Positions 1 through 6,655 of a stretch of DNA of 10,438 nt are shown piece by piece. Below the pieces are notes generated by a model. It saw only the letters and a program-made list of their open reading frames with translations. It did not search any database and was not told where the DNA came from. The first letter of the stretch is position 1; each line of letters starts with the position of its first letter. Both the position numbers and the translations under genes were made by a program. Source of the DNA: an uncultured Comamonadaceae bacterium (lineage in GTDB: Bacteria; Pseudomonadota; Gammaproteobacteria; Burkholderiales; Burkholderiaceae_C); contig CALBWZ010000282.1 in NCBI GenBank assembly GCA_937893415.1, positions 1 to 10,438 of the forward strand, written 5' to 3'.

Positions 1-729
1 GGCCCCCAAACGCTGAACCACTTTGCAGGCTATGCATTTTCTGTCAGTCCATCACGCGGTGGGCGACGACCTGAACTGGACGACTTTGAGGTGTTGGAGT
101 GGATTGGCCGCTTACTGGCGCGCTTGCACAACGTCGGCGCGGCCAAGCCCTTTGCGCACCGTCCCGCCATCAACCCCACGACCTACGGACTGGATTGCAA
201 GGCGTGGCTGCTGGCCAACAACGCGCTACCGCTAGATGTTGAACGACAGTGGTGCGATGCCTTTGACACAGCCATACAGATGGTTCAAAGCAAGTGGGCC
301 TTGTTCGAGGAGTCTCATTTTGAGTGGGCCTCTATTCGCCTACACGGCGACTGCCACCCCGGCAATATTTTATGGACGCCCAGCAGCGGGCCGCATTTTG
401 TAGACCTTGACGATGCGCGCAGCGGCCCCGCCATACAAGACCTGTGGATGCTGCTGTCTGGCGACAGGCGCGCACAAACCCAAGCTTTGTCTGCGGTGCT
501 GGAAGGCTACGAACAAATGCGCCCCTTTAACCGTGCCGAGCTGGCGCTCATTGAGCCCCTGCGAACACTGCGCATGGTGCACTACAGCACATGGCTGGCC
601 AAGCGCTGGGACGACCCCGCCTTTGCCGCCAACTTCCCGTGGTTTGGCACATCAGACTATTGGCAAGGCCAAGTCCACCAATTGATTGAGCAGGCAGAGG
701 CCATGCAAGAAGTCTCTCTTTCGGTTTAA
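1..729 (+). CDS. srkA: Stress response kinase A, 3' part (N-terminus outside window)
   Basis: The reading frame is open from base 1 to the TAA at 727-729, giving 242 visible residues. The E. coli protein (YihE/RdoA) is about 328 residues, so roughly 85-90 N-terminal residues lie outside the window. SrkA is a cytoplasmic Ser/Thr kinase of the aminoglycoside-phosphotransferase (APH/choline kinase) fold that protects cells under envelope and oxidative stress. The catalytic loop HGDCHPGN is at visible residues 115-122 (Asp117 catalytic, Asn122 metal ligand). The metal-binding segment FVDLDDARSGP follows at about 133-143, with Asp135 as the likely DFG-type aspartate. The segment QDLWML, the stretch LIEPLRTLRMVHY and the C-terminal NFPWFGTSDYW closely match the E. 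coli sequence as I recall it. A GTG at 91 is in frame but internal, because recognisable kinase sequence continues upstream. The next gene starts 10 bases downstream on the same strand, so the two may be cotranscribed. Confidence 0.93.
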   Translation, partial: GPQTLNHFAGYAFSVSPSRGGRRPELDDFEVLEWIGRLLARLHNVGAAKPFAHRPAINPTTYGLDCKAWLLANNALPLDVERQWCDAFDTAIQMVQSKWALFEESHFEWASIRLHGDCHPGNILWTPSSGPHFVDLDDARSGPAIQDLWMLLSGDRRAQTQALSAVLEGYEQMRPFNRAELALIEPLRTLRMVHYSTWLAKRWDDPAFAANFPWFGTSDYWQGQVHQLIEQAEAMQEVSLSV

Positions 730-739
730 ATAGGCACCC

Positions 740-1381
740 ATGACCACACACTTCTACCAACCCAAAGACGGCCACGGCCTGCCCCACGACCCGTTCAACG
801 CCATCGTAGGGCCGCGCCCCATAGGCTGGGTGTCCACCCACAACGAACAAGGCCAACTGAACTTGGCGCCTTATAGCTTTTTCACCGCATTCAACTACAC
901 GCCGCCCATTGTTGGCTTCACCAGCATTGGCGCCAAAGACAGCTTGCACAACGCCCAGGCCACAGGTGAGTTTGTTTGGAACCTGGTCACCACCGACTTG
1001 GCCAAGGCCATGAACGAGACCTGCGCGGTGGTGCCTCTGGGTGTGAGTGAGTTTGAGCTTGGCGGCTTAACACCCGCGCCATCTAGCGTTGTGAAACCTC
1101 CGCGCGTGTTGGAAAGCCCTGTCAACTTTGAGTGCAAAGTGACACAGATTGTGCAGCTCACCACCGTGGAAGGTCACCACGTAGAAACCTGGCTGGTGCT
1201 GGGCCAAGTGGTGGGTGTGCACATCAACAACGCGCTGCTGGTCAACGGCGTGTACGACACCGCAGCGGCTGGCCATGTGTTGCGCGGTGGCGGCCCAGCC
1301 GACTATTTCACACTGGGCCCAGAAGCCAAGTTTTTAATGCCCAGACCACCATCAGCGGCCGAGCAGCAGCGAAAAATTTAA
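740..1381 (+). CDS. Flavin reductase-like FMN-binding split-barrel protein (DIM6/NTAB type)
   Basis: The 213-residue product fits the flavin-reductase-like domain family, which binds FMN in a split beta-barrel. Some members reduce flavin with NAD(P)H to supply monooxygenases. The diagnostic N-terminal segment is GPRPIGWVST at residues 24-33, followed by NLAPYSFF at 41-48, and the region ends with an RGGGPADYF segment typical of this subgroup near the C-terminus. Length is normal for the family, and there is no signal peptide or membrane segment, so it should be cytoplasmic. The ATG at 740 is preceded by a partial Shine-Dalgarno match (AGGCA at about 731-735) and lies 10 bases after the srkA stop, suggesting cotranscription. 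No monooxygenase partner is visible nearby, so the physiological acceptor is unknown. Family assignment is firm; the specific reaction is not known. Confidence 0.87.
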   Translation: MTTHFYQPKDGHGLPHDPFNAIVGPRPIGWVSTHNEQGQLNLAPYSFFTAFNYTPPIVGFTSIGAKDSLHNAQATGEFVWNLVTTDLAKAMNETCAVVPLGVSEFELGGLTPAPSSVVKPPRVLESPVNFECKVTQIVQLTTVEGHHVETWLVLGQVVGVHINNALLVNGVYDTAAAGHVLRGGGPADYFTLGPEAKFLMPRPPSAAEQQRKI

Positions 1382-1394
1382 CCCCCTGACCCGC

Positions 1395-1424
1395 TGTAGC
1401 GCGCCCAACAGCGTCAGCGCTACA
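1395..1424. repeat. Inverted repeat, 8-bp arms, 14 bases after the flavin reductase gene
   Basis: TGTAGCGC (1395-1402) and its exact reverse complement GCGCTACA (1417-1424) flank a 14-base spacer. The position just past a stop codon suggests an mRNA 3' hairpin or weak terminator, but no T-tract follows on either strand. An operator for the downstream exporter gene is the alternative. A second short palindrome, ATGCG-CT-CGCAT, lies at 1487-1498 in the same gap. Confidence 0.4.
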
Positions 1425-1541
1425 CGCATAGCCAAAATAATGGTCGCTTTAACCCGCCAACAGGCCGTAATGAGAACGCCCGCTTGATGCGCTCGCATAC
1501 GCTGGCGACAAACTTGCAGCGCACACTTTGAATCTCCCTCC

Positions 1542-2159
1542 ATGAACGCTTCAGAACTCACTGCACTCATCGCTTTGGCCACCGCAGCCAGCTTCACGCC
1601 TGGGCCCAACACCACGTTGTCGGCAGCCATGGGCGCGCAGGCCGGCTTGCGCCATGCCTTGCCGTTTGTGTGCGGCGTTCCCGTAGGGTGGTGTGCACTG
1701 TTGATGCTGAGCGCATTGGGTGTGGGCGCCACCGTGACACAGCAGCCAGCGCTGCGCACACTGATTACAGCGCTGGGCTGTGGCTATTTGCTGTGGCTGG
1801 CATGGCGCATTGCCCAGGCCCCTGTGCAACTCAGTGCGCTCAACACCGCACCCTTGCGCATTGGATTTTGGCAAGCCATCGCGCTGCAGTTTGTCAACAT
1901 CAAAGGCTGGATGTTGTCATTGAGCGTGGCCGCGGGCTGGCTCAACACGCCAGATGACTTGTGGGCGCGCGCCGCCTGGGTACTGCCCTTGATGGCTTTT
2001 TACGGCTTTAGCAGCAACTTGCTGTACGCCTGGATGGGTTCTCGCTTGCGCGAATGGCTGCAAGTAGGTGGGCGCATGGCCTGGTTTAACAGGGGTATGG
2101 GCAGCTTGCTAGGCGTGACCGCTGTGTGGATGCTGCTGACCACTATGGGCGGCGCATGA
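1542..2159 (+). CDS. LysE/RhtB-family amino-acid-type exporter
   Basis: This 205-residue, strongly hydrophobic inner-membrane protein has the LysE/RhtB family signature near its N-terminus: SFTPGPNTTLSAAMGAQAG at residues 17-35, including the proline-rich TPGPN turn. Family members usually have five to six membrane segments and export amino acids or derivatives such as lysine, threonine, homoserine, cysteine or O-acetylserine. The next conserved block, around FWQAIALQFVNIKGWM, is the usual second-half motif (LQFxNPKxW-like) with Ile-Lys in place of Pro-Lys. Length is typical for the family. The ATG at 1542 gives the expected N-terminus directly before the first membrane helix, but no clear Shine-Dalgarno sequence precedes it. 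The stop overlaps the ATG of the following DMT transporter, so translational coupling is likely. The substrate cannot be read from sequence; resemblance to the EamB/CysO branch is only an impression. Confidence 0.88.
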   Translation: MNASELTALIALATAASFTPGPNTTLSAAMGAQAGLRHALPFVCGVPVGWCALLMLSALGVGATVTQQPALRTLITALGCGYLLWLAWRIAQAPVQLSALNTAPLRIGFWQAIALQFVNIKGWMLSLSVAAGWLNTPDDLWARAAWVLPLMAFYGFSSNLLYAWMGSRLREWLQVGGRMAWFNRGMGSLLGVTAVWMLLTTMGGA

Positions 2160-3067
2160 GCAACCGCACAGAAATGAAAGGCTACGTGCTGGGCGTGATT
2201 GGCGTTACGGTGTTCGCCGCCACGCTACCGATTACAAAAATTGCAGTGGGCAGTGAGGCCGAGCCATTGATGAGTGGTCAATTTGTCACGCTGGCGCGCG
2301 GTGCCATTGCGGCCATGCTCAGTGCCTTGTGGCTGCTGTGGGTGCGCCCGGCCATGCCGCAAGGACGAGACTGGCTGTGGCTTGGCGTGACGGCATGTGC
2401 GGTGGTGATTGGCTTTCCGCTGTTGATGGGTTTGGCCATGCGCCATGTAGACGGCACGCACGCCAGCGTGGTGTTAGGCGCATTGCCATTGGCCACGGCC
2501 GCATGTGGCGCGCTGCTGCACGGCCAACGCGCGCCACGTCATTTTTGGCTGGCAGCCGTGGTTGGCGCTGCCCTGGTCATGGCGTTTGCCATGTGGAACG
2601 CCCCCACCGCCGCAGGCATTGGCATGGGTGGCTTGTCAATAACAGGAGCCGACTTGTTGCTACTGGGTGCTGTGCTGTGTGCCGCGCTGGGTTACACCAC
2701 CGGCGCTGATTTGGCCAAAAAACACCGATCTGAAACTGTCATCAGCTGGGCACTCGTGGTGGCCAGCCCCATCACGCTGCCCGGTATGCTCATGACCTGG
2801 CCAAGCGCTCCCATGCCCGCAGTGTCGTGGTTTGCTTTGGCCTATGTCGCCCTGTTCTCCATGTGGATTGGTTTTTTCGCGTGGTACCGAGGCTTGGCGC
2901 TGGGCGGTGTGATGCGGGTCAGCCAAGTGCAGTTGCTACAACCCTTTTTAGGCATCTTGTTTTCTATTCCGCTGCTGGGTGAGTCATGGTCATGGACTGC
3001 CGTGACCTTCGCAGGCGCGGTTGTCGCCTGCGTCATGCTTGGCAGGCGGACACTGCGACATGCATGA
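2156..3067 (+). CDS. EamA-family DMT superfamily transporter
   Basis: The 303-residue product has about ten hydrophobic segments arranged as two EamA repeats, the standard drug/metabolite transporter plan of the inner membrane. The second repeat ends with the characteristic stretch SQVQLLQPFLGILFSIPLLGE, where the family usually shows a conserved proline and a terminal glutamate. Members export amino acids, nucleosides or other metabolites; RhtA (threonine/homoserine) and EamA/YdeD (cysteine) are known examples. I chose the ATG at 2156 because it overlaps the upstream stop as ATGA, a common coupling arrangement. An in-frame GTG at 2126 would add ten polar residues inside the upstream gene and is less likely. 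The N-terminus MSNRTEMKGYVLG then leads straight into the first helix. Substrate and direction of transport are not determined. Confidence 0.88.
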   Translation: MSNRTEMKGYVLGVIGVTVFAATLPITKIAVGSEAEPLMSGQFVTLARGAIAAMLSALWLLWVRPAMPQGRDWLWLGVTACAVVIGFPLLMGLAMRHVDGTHASVVLGALPLATAACGALLHGQRAPRHFWLAAVVGAALVMAFAMWNAPTAAGIGMGGLSITGADLLLLGAVLCAALGYTTGADLAKKHRSETVISWALVVASPITLPGMLMTWPSAPMPAVSWFALAYVALFSMWIGFFAWYRGLALGGVMRVSQVQLLQPFLGILFSIPLLGESWSWTAVTFAGAVVACVMLGRRTLRHA

Positions 3068-3131
3068 GCCCATACACCCACATACTCAGCCTATGTAAAT
3101 AATACCAACAACCAACCGAAAGCCACACACC

Positions 3132-3824
3132 ATGCACACACAACTGGACCACATTGTGATCGGAGCCACCACGCTGGCGCAAGGCGTGGCGTGGTGCGAA
3201 GCCACCTTAGGCGTGGTGCCCGGCCCCGGTGGTGAGCACTTGAATATGGGCACGCACAACCGCTTACTGCGCATCAGCAGCGACGCGTTTCCGAGCGCTT
3301 ACTTAGAAATCATTGCCATTGCACCGCATTTGGCTGCGCCTACAGCCCATCCGCGTTGGTTTGACTTGGACAACCCAGCCATTGTTGCCAGCCTCAACAC
3401 ACACGGCCCGCAGCTGCTGCATTGGGTGGCGCAAACAGACGACATCCATGCGGCCTGCGCGGCCACTGAGCAACTGGGCATCACCTTAGGCCAGCCACAA
3501 GCGGTTTCGCGCATGACGCAACGCGGCTTGCTGGAATGGACTTTCAGCATCAACGCCAACGGCGAGCGCCCCATGCACGGCGCATTGCCTCACCTGATTC
3601 AATGGGCAGACGCCTCGCCGGTGGTGCACATGCCGCTTGGCAGCGTGGGCTTGTCCAGCGTGCGCGTCAGCGCCGCGCCAGACAACTTGCCGCTGTTGCG
3701 CAGCTGCGCAGCGGCCTTGGCGTTGGAAGCCGTCACGGTTGAACAAGCGCCTAGCGCCTTCAGCGTTCAGCTCCTCACACCCGCAGGCTTGGTCACACTG
3801 CAAACCACAGCTCAAGGGTATTGA
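3132..3824 (+). CDS. Glyoxalase-like (VOC superfamily) protein
   Basis: The 230-residue product begins LDHIVIGATTL, the classic start of a vicinal-oxygen-chelate beta-alpha-beta-beta-beta module, with His7 in the usual metal-ligand position. The segment EHLNMGTHNRLLRI at residues 35-48 and the acidic end of strand four, YLEIIAI at 57-63 (Glu59), match the Glyoxalase_3-type subgroup (PF13468) as I recall it. The second half, with LLEWTFSINANG and LIQWAD, also fits that subgroup. The protein appears cytoplasmic, with no signal or membrane segments. Reactions in this superfamily range from isomerisation to ring cleavage, so no substrate is proposed. It starts 64 bases after the DMT transporter on the same strand and could be in the same transcript. 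A GAAAG about 10 bases upstream of the ATG is only a weak ribosome-binding match. Confidence 0.8.
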   Translation: MHTQLDHIVIGATTLAQGVAWCEATLGVVPGPGGEHLNMGTHNRLLRISSDAFPSAYLEIIAIAPHLAAPTAHPRWFDLDNPAIVASLNTHGPQLLHWVAQTDDIHAACAATEQLGITLGQPQAVSRMTQRGLLEWTFSINANGERPMHGALPHLIQWADASPVVHMPLGSVGLSSVRVSAAPDNLPLLRSCAAALALEAVTVEQAPSAFSVQLLTPAGLVTLQTTAQGY

Positions 3825-3911
3825 CACGTTTTAATTTGCTAGGGAGACCATTAAATAATAGGCTAAAAGTAGTAATATGGTGAGCAGCTTACTTATCTTG
3901 ACGGCCTTGCC

Positions 3912-4901
3912 ATGCACACCTACACCCCATCGGAAGTTCAGACCGCACAGCGCGCCGTATACGCCGCCATGCCGCCAACCCCGCAATATGCGTGGCCACA
4001 GCTGGGCGCACGCGTCGGTGCGCAGGTATGGGTCAAACACGAAAACCACACCCCTGTCGGAGCTTTCAAAATTAGAGGCGGCTTAACGTACATGGCGGCA
4101 CTCAAGGCTGCAGGCCACATGCCGACAGGTTTTATTGCCGCCACGCGTGGCAACCACGGTCAAAGCATTGCCTTCGCGGCCAGCCAACACAATGTGCCCA
4201 CCACCATCGTGGTGCCCGCAGGCAATGCATTGGAGAAAAATGCCGCCATGCGAGCCTTGGGCGCACAACTGGTTGAATACGGCGACGACTTTCAAGCGGC
4301 CCGCAGCCACGCGAAATTATTGGCAATCCGCCACAACCTGCACAGCGTGCCCTCGTACCACCGCAACCTGGTGTCAGGCGTGATGACCTACTGGCTAGAG
4401 TTTTTTGAGAGCTTCAAAGATGGCGCAGCACCTGATGTGGTGTTTGTTCCCATTGGTCAAGGCTCTGGCTTTTGCGCTGCTGCTGCTGCGCGTGCGCACT
4501 GCAAAGTCAGCACCCAACTCGTTGGCGTGGTGTCTGGTCACGCAACTTGCTACCTAGACTCATACAGAGCTGGCCATGCCATCAGTGCACCAGCCCGCAC
4601 AGCCTTGGCAGATGGCTTGGCGTGCAGCGTGCCAGACGCCGAATCGCTGGCGATCGTCATGGACCAAGCCGACGATGTGATTGCCGTGTCTGACGACGAG
4701 GTAGCCCACGCCATGCGTGTGTTGTTTGCCGACACCCACAACGTCGCAGAAGGGGCGGGGGCGGCCTCCATGGCCGCAGCCATTCAGCAACGCGGCAAGT
4801 GGGCCGGTAAACGCGTGGGTGTCACCTTGTGCGGCGGCAATGTTGACAGCGCCATGTTTGCCCATGTGCTGGCGGGACACACGCCCGCCTTTGTGTCCTA
4901 G
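3912..4901 (+). CDS. Fold-type II PLP enzyme, threonine/serine dehydratase-like
   Basis: This 329-residue protein belongs to the PLP-dependent beta-family that includes threonine and serine dehydratases and serine racemase. The PLP-binding lysine is Lys53 in VGAFKIRGG, a close version of the family motif (S-F-K-x-R-G). The substrate-side loop is TRGNHGQS at residues 78-85, where most threonine dehydratases have S-A-G-N-H-A/S-Q-G. The phosphate-binding loop is PIGQGSGFCA from 180, replacing the usual G-G-G-G-L. A C-terminal LCGGN at 306-310 has Cys307 near where the pyridine nitrogen is normally contacted. There is no ACT regulatory domain, so it resembles the short catabolic or broad-specificity class rather than IlvA. 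An AT-richer 87-base gap precedes it, and the next gene follows 62 bases later. Dehydratase annotation is reasonable by family, but the altered loops make the true substrate uncertain. Confidence 0.85.
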   Translation: MHTYTPSEVQTAQRAVYAAMPPTPQYAWPQLGARVGAQVWVKHENHTPVGAFKIRGGLTYMAALKAAGHMPTGFIAATRGNHGQSIAFAASQHNVPTTIVVPAGNALEKNAAMRALGAQLVEYGDDFQAARSHAKLLAIRHNLHSVPSYHRNLVSGVMTYWLEFFESFKDGAAPDVVFVPIGQGSGFCAAAAARAHCKVSTQLVGVVSGHATCYLDSYRAGHAISAPARTALADGLACSVPDAESLAIVMDQADDVIAVSDDEVAHAMRVLFADTHNVAEGAGAASMAAAIQQRGKWAGKRVGVTLCGGNVDSAMFAHVLAGHTPAFVS

Positions 4902-4914
4902 CAATAACCCTGTA

Positions 4915-4930
4915 GGTCGCCACCGCGACT
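4915..4930 (+). terminator. Possible weak hairpin terminator after the dehydratase gene
   Basis: GTCGC (4916-4920), a CACC loop and GCGAC (4925-4929) form a perfect 5-bp hairpin that a G-U pair can extend by one. It lies 14 bases after the dehydratase stop. The following bases TCTTTGATAA contain only a short T run, so it is a poor match to an intrinsic terminator. Confidence 0.3.
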
Positions 4931-4963
4931 CTTTGATAACACGCATGTGTACAAAATTTACCA

Positions 4964-5644
4964 ATGGGACACCTCTATCTAGTACGCCACGGCCAGGCTT
5001 CATTTGGCTCAGACAACTACGACCAGCTCAGTGAATTGGGCGGCCGACAAAGTGAACGATTAGGCCAATACTTCGCGTCTAAAGGCAGAGCCTTTGACAC
5101 GGTGGTCACGGGTAGTCTGGTACGGCACACACAGACGTGGGCAGGTATTGAGCGCGGCTTGGGTCTGACGCCTGGACAATGCGCCGTGCAAGTTGAGCCA
5201 GGCTTGAATGAGTACGACAGCCACGCGGTGATCAACGCCATCAACCCAGGCCCGCTGCCTGCGTTGTCAGAGCCTGGCGCGTATCAAACCTACTTTCGCT
5301 TGCTGCGCGACGGGTTGCGCGCATGGATGGACGGTGTGGTTACACCTGTTGGTATGCCTGACTACGACACATTCAGGAGCGACATTGTTGAGGTGCTCAA
5401 ACGCGTACGCGACAACAACGCAGGCAAACGCGTGCTGGTGGTGAGCAGCGGCGGGCCCATTTCCACCACCATTGGCTATCTTCTCAGCACGCCGGCAGAA
5501 ACCACCATTGAGTTGAACTACCAAATTCGCAACACCGCGCTCACCGAGTGCCGCATCACAAGTAAAGGCTTGCGCTTGGTCAGTTTCAACGCACTGCCGC
5601 ACCTAGACAACGACGCAGATGCGGCCTTGCACACCCACACATAA
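4964..5644 (+). CDS. Histidine phosphatase family protein with altered second motif
   Basis: The 226-residue protein starts MGHLYLVRHGQASFG, the phosphoglycerate-mutase/acid-phosphatase signature, with His9 as the expected phospho-accepting residue and Arg8 as its partner. A second phosphate-pocket arginine is probably Arg54 in SLVRHTQT, and Glu83 in GLNEYD corresponds to the usual acidic region. At the C-terminal catalytic motif, normally S-H-G-G, the sequence reads VVSSGGPIST, with Ser162 where the second histidine is expected. As I recall, similar S-S-G-G sequences occur in other family members from this bacterial group, so this may be a subfamily trait and not a lesion. There is no signal peptide. 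No Shine-Dalgarno sequence is evident before the ATG. The stop lies 2 bases from the end of the convergent creatininase-family gene. The substrate is unknown. Confidence 0.86.
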   Translation: MGHLYLVRHGQASFGSDNYDQLSELGGRQSERLGQYFASKGRAFDTVVTGSLVRHTQTWAGIERGLGLTPGQCAVQVEPGLNEYDSHAVINAINPGPLPALSEPGAYQTYFRLLRDGLRAWMDGVVTPVGMPDYDTFRSDIVEVLKRVRDNNAGKRVLVVSSGGPISTTIGYLLSTPAETTIELNYQIRNTALTECRITSKGLRLVSFNALPHLDNDADAALHTHT

Positions 5645-5646
5645 CT

Positions 5647-6522
5647 CTAGCCTCGCAGTGTTGTGCTTGGCAAGCCATCCATCTCAAGCCACAACTGAAC
5701 CAACGACGCAGCGGCGGCTTGCAGCACGGCTTGGCCCTTTTCAGCACTGGCTGCGGCCGCGTTGCCTGCGGCACCGGCCGGATTGATATCTTGCATCTGC
5801 CATGCCAACTTGGCGCTTTTGCCATTGCCCAGTATGTGGGTGCTGTTTGCCCGGACTTCTGAGCTAGAGGCGAAGTTAATGGCCTCGGCCATGTTCACCA
5901 ACTCGGGCTTGATCGCCAGCATCATGGAGGTTTCTATATCGCCAGCATGCGAACCAAACCGGTGCTCGTGCGCTGAAAACAATTGATGCACGTCGTCACC
6001 CAACGGCAGGGCAAACCAGTTCACGCTGACCACCAACATACCCAAGCGGTTGCGTAAATCACGCGCCACCAAATCCAGCGCGCCAACTTGCCCGCCGTGC
6101 GCGTTGAACAGCACCAGCTTGTTGATGCCGCTGGCATGCACTGCCTCTCCCAGCTCTGTCCACAGGGCAATGAGCGTCTTGCTGCTCAAGCTCAAAGTGC
6201 CCGGGAATCTGGCGTGCTCTGGACTAAAGCCAACAGGCTGCAACGGCAAGGCCAACACAGACGGGCAGTTGGCCGCGCCGTTTGCCAGCCCCAACGCCTT
6301 GGACAATATGCAGTCGGCCAAGTCACTGTCCACGCTCAATGGCAAGTGTGGGCCATGTTGCTCGGTGGCACCCAGCGGCAATACGGCGATGGCTCGATGG
6401 CGGTCTAGGGCTAAAAAGTCTGGCGACTTTAAATCGGCCCACCAGCCGTGATGGGTGTGCGTCTTTGGCGCAGACTGGGCTGTGGGCCTAGATGGGGTTG
6501 TAGTAGGTGTGGCGCTTTGCAT
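5647..6522 (-). CDS. Creatininase family amidohydrolase-like protein
   Basis: The 291-residue protein shows the creatininase-family metal-site motifs in order: LPLGATEQHGPHLP with Glu54 and His56, Asp65 in SVDSD, His142 in FNAHGGQ, and Glu197 in HAGDIETS. The conserved SPEHARFPGTLSL block is at about 100-112. Together these indicate a di-metal hydrolase. The family includes creatinine amidohydrolase, the mycofactocin maturation protease MftE and a formamidopyrimidine deformylase (ArfB), so the substrate cannot be named. The ATG at 6520-6522 gives about 24 leading residues rich in Thr, Pro, Ser and His before conserved sequence begins near GWWADL; I see no ATG between them. The protein is probably cytoplasmic. 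It runs opposite to its neighbours, convergent with the phosphatase gene and divergent from the DsbD-type gene, so it is probably a single-gene transcript. Confidence 0.87.
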   Translation of the reverse strand: MQSATPTTTPSRPTAQSAPKTHTHHGWWADLKSPDFLALDRHRAIAVLPLGATEQHGPHLPLSVDSDLADCILSKALGLANGAANCPSVLALPLQPVGFSPEHARFPGTLSLSSKTLIALWTELGEAVHASGINKLVLFNAHGGQVGALDLVARDLRNRLGMLVVSVNWFALPLGDDVHQLFSAHEHRFGSHAGDIETSMMLAIKPELVNMAEAINFASSSEVRANSTHILGNGKSAKLAWQMQDINPAGAAGNAAAASAEKGQAVLQAAAASLVQLWLEMDGLPSTTLRG

Positions 6523-6544
6523 GGGTGCAGTGTAATGCCGCCGG

Positions 6545-6572
6545 ATAATATGGAACCAATTGCAGGCAGTAA
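6545..6572 (-). promoter_or_regulatory. Candidate sigma-70-like promoter for the creatininase-family gene
   Basis: On the minus strand TATTAT (6545-6550) matches a -10 box at five of six positions and lies about 23 bases before the ATG. TTACTG (6567-6572) is a poor -35 candidate at 16-base spacing. This 133-base divergent gap must hold a promoter for this gene, and probably for the DsbD-type gene, but the exact site is tentative. Confidence 0.22.
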
Positions 6573-6655
6573 CCTCTCAGTCATTGAGGCGTTTTTACAC
6601 ATACACAGGCTTTTGCCCCGCCGAGCCCATTTCAGCAAGTTTTATTGTTATCCAC

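Noticed and set aside
1352..1759. Minus-strand open frame covering the gap before the LysE-family gene
   Set aside because: It runs antisense through the start of a clear exporter gene and into the end of the flavin reductase gene, and its protein matches no family I recognise.
2126..2155. Earlier GTG start for the DMT transporter
   Set aside because: The extra ten residues are polar, overlap the upstream gene further, and the ATGA stop-start overlap at 2156 is a more typical arrangement.
3825..3911. Possible promoter in the AT-richer gap before the dehydratase gene
   Set aside because: Several -10-like sequences are present, but none pairs with a good -35 box at normal spacing.
6573..6596. 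CTCA-TGAG mini-hairpin followed by a T run in the divergent gap
   Set aside because: The stem is only 4 bp and it sits upstream of a gene, so a terminator role is implausible.
6560..6655. Upstream extension of the DsbD-type gene
   Set aside because: It would begin at TTG and place 32 unrelated residues before an intact signal peptide, which must be at the N-terminus.
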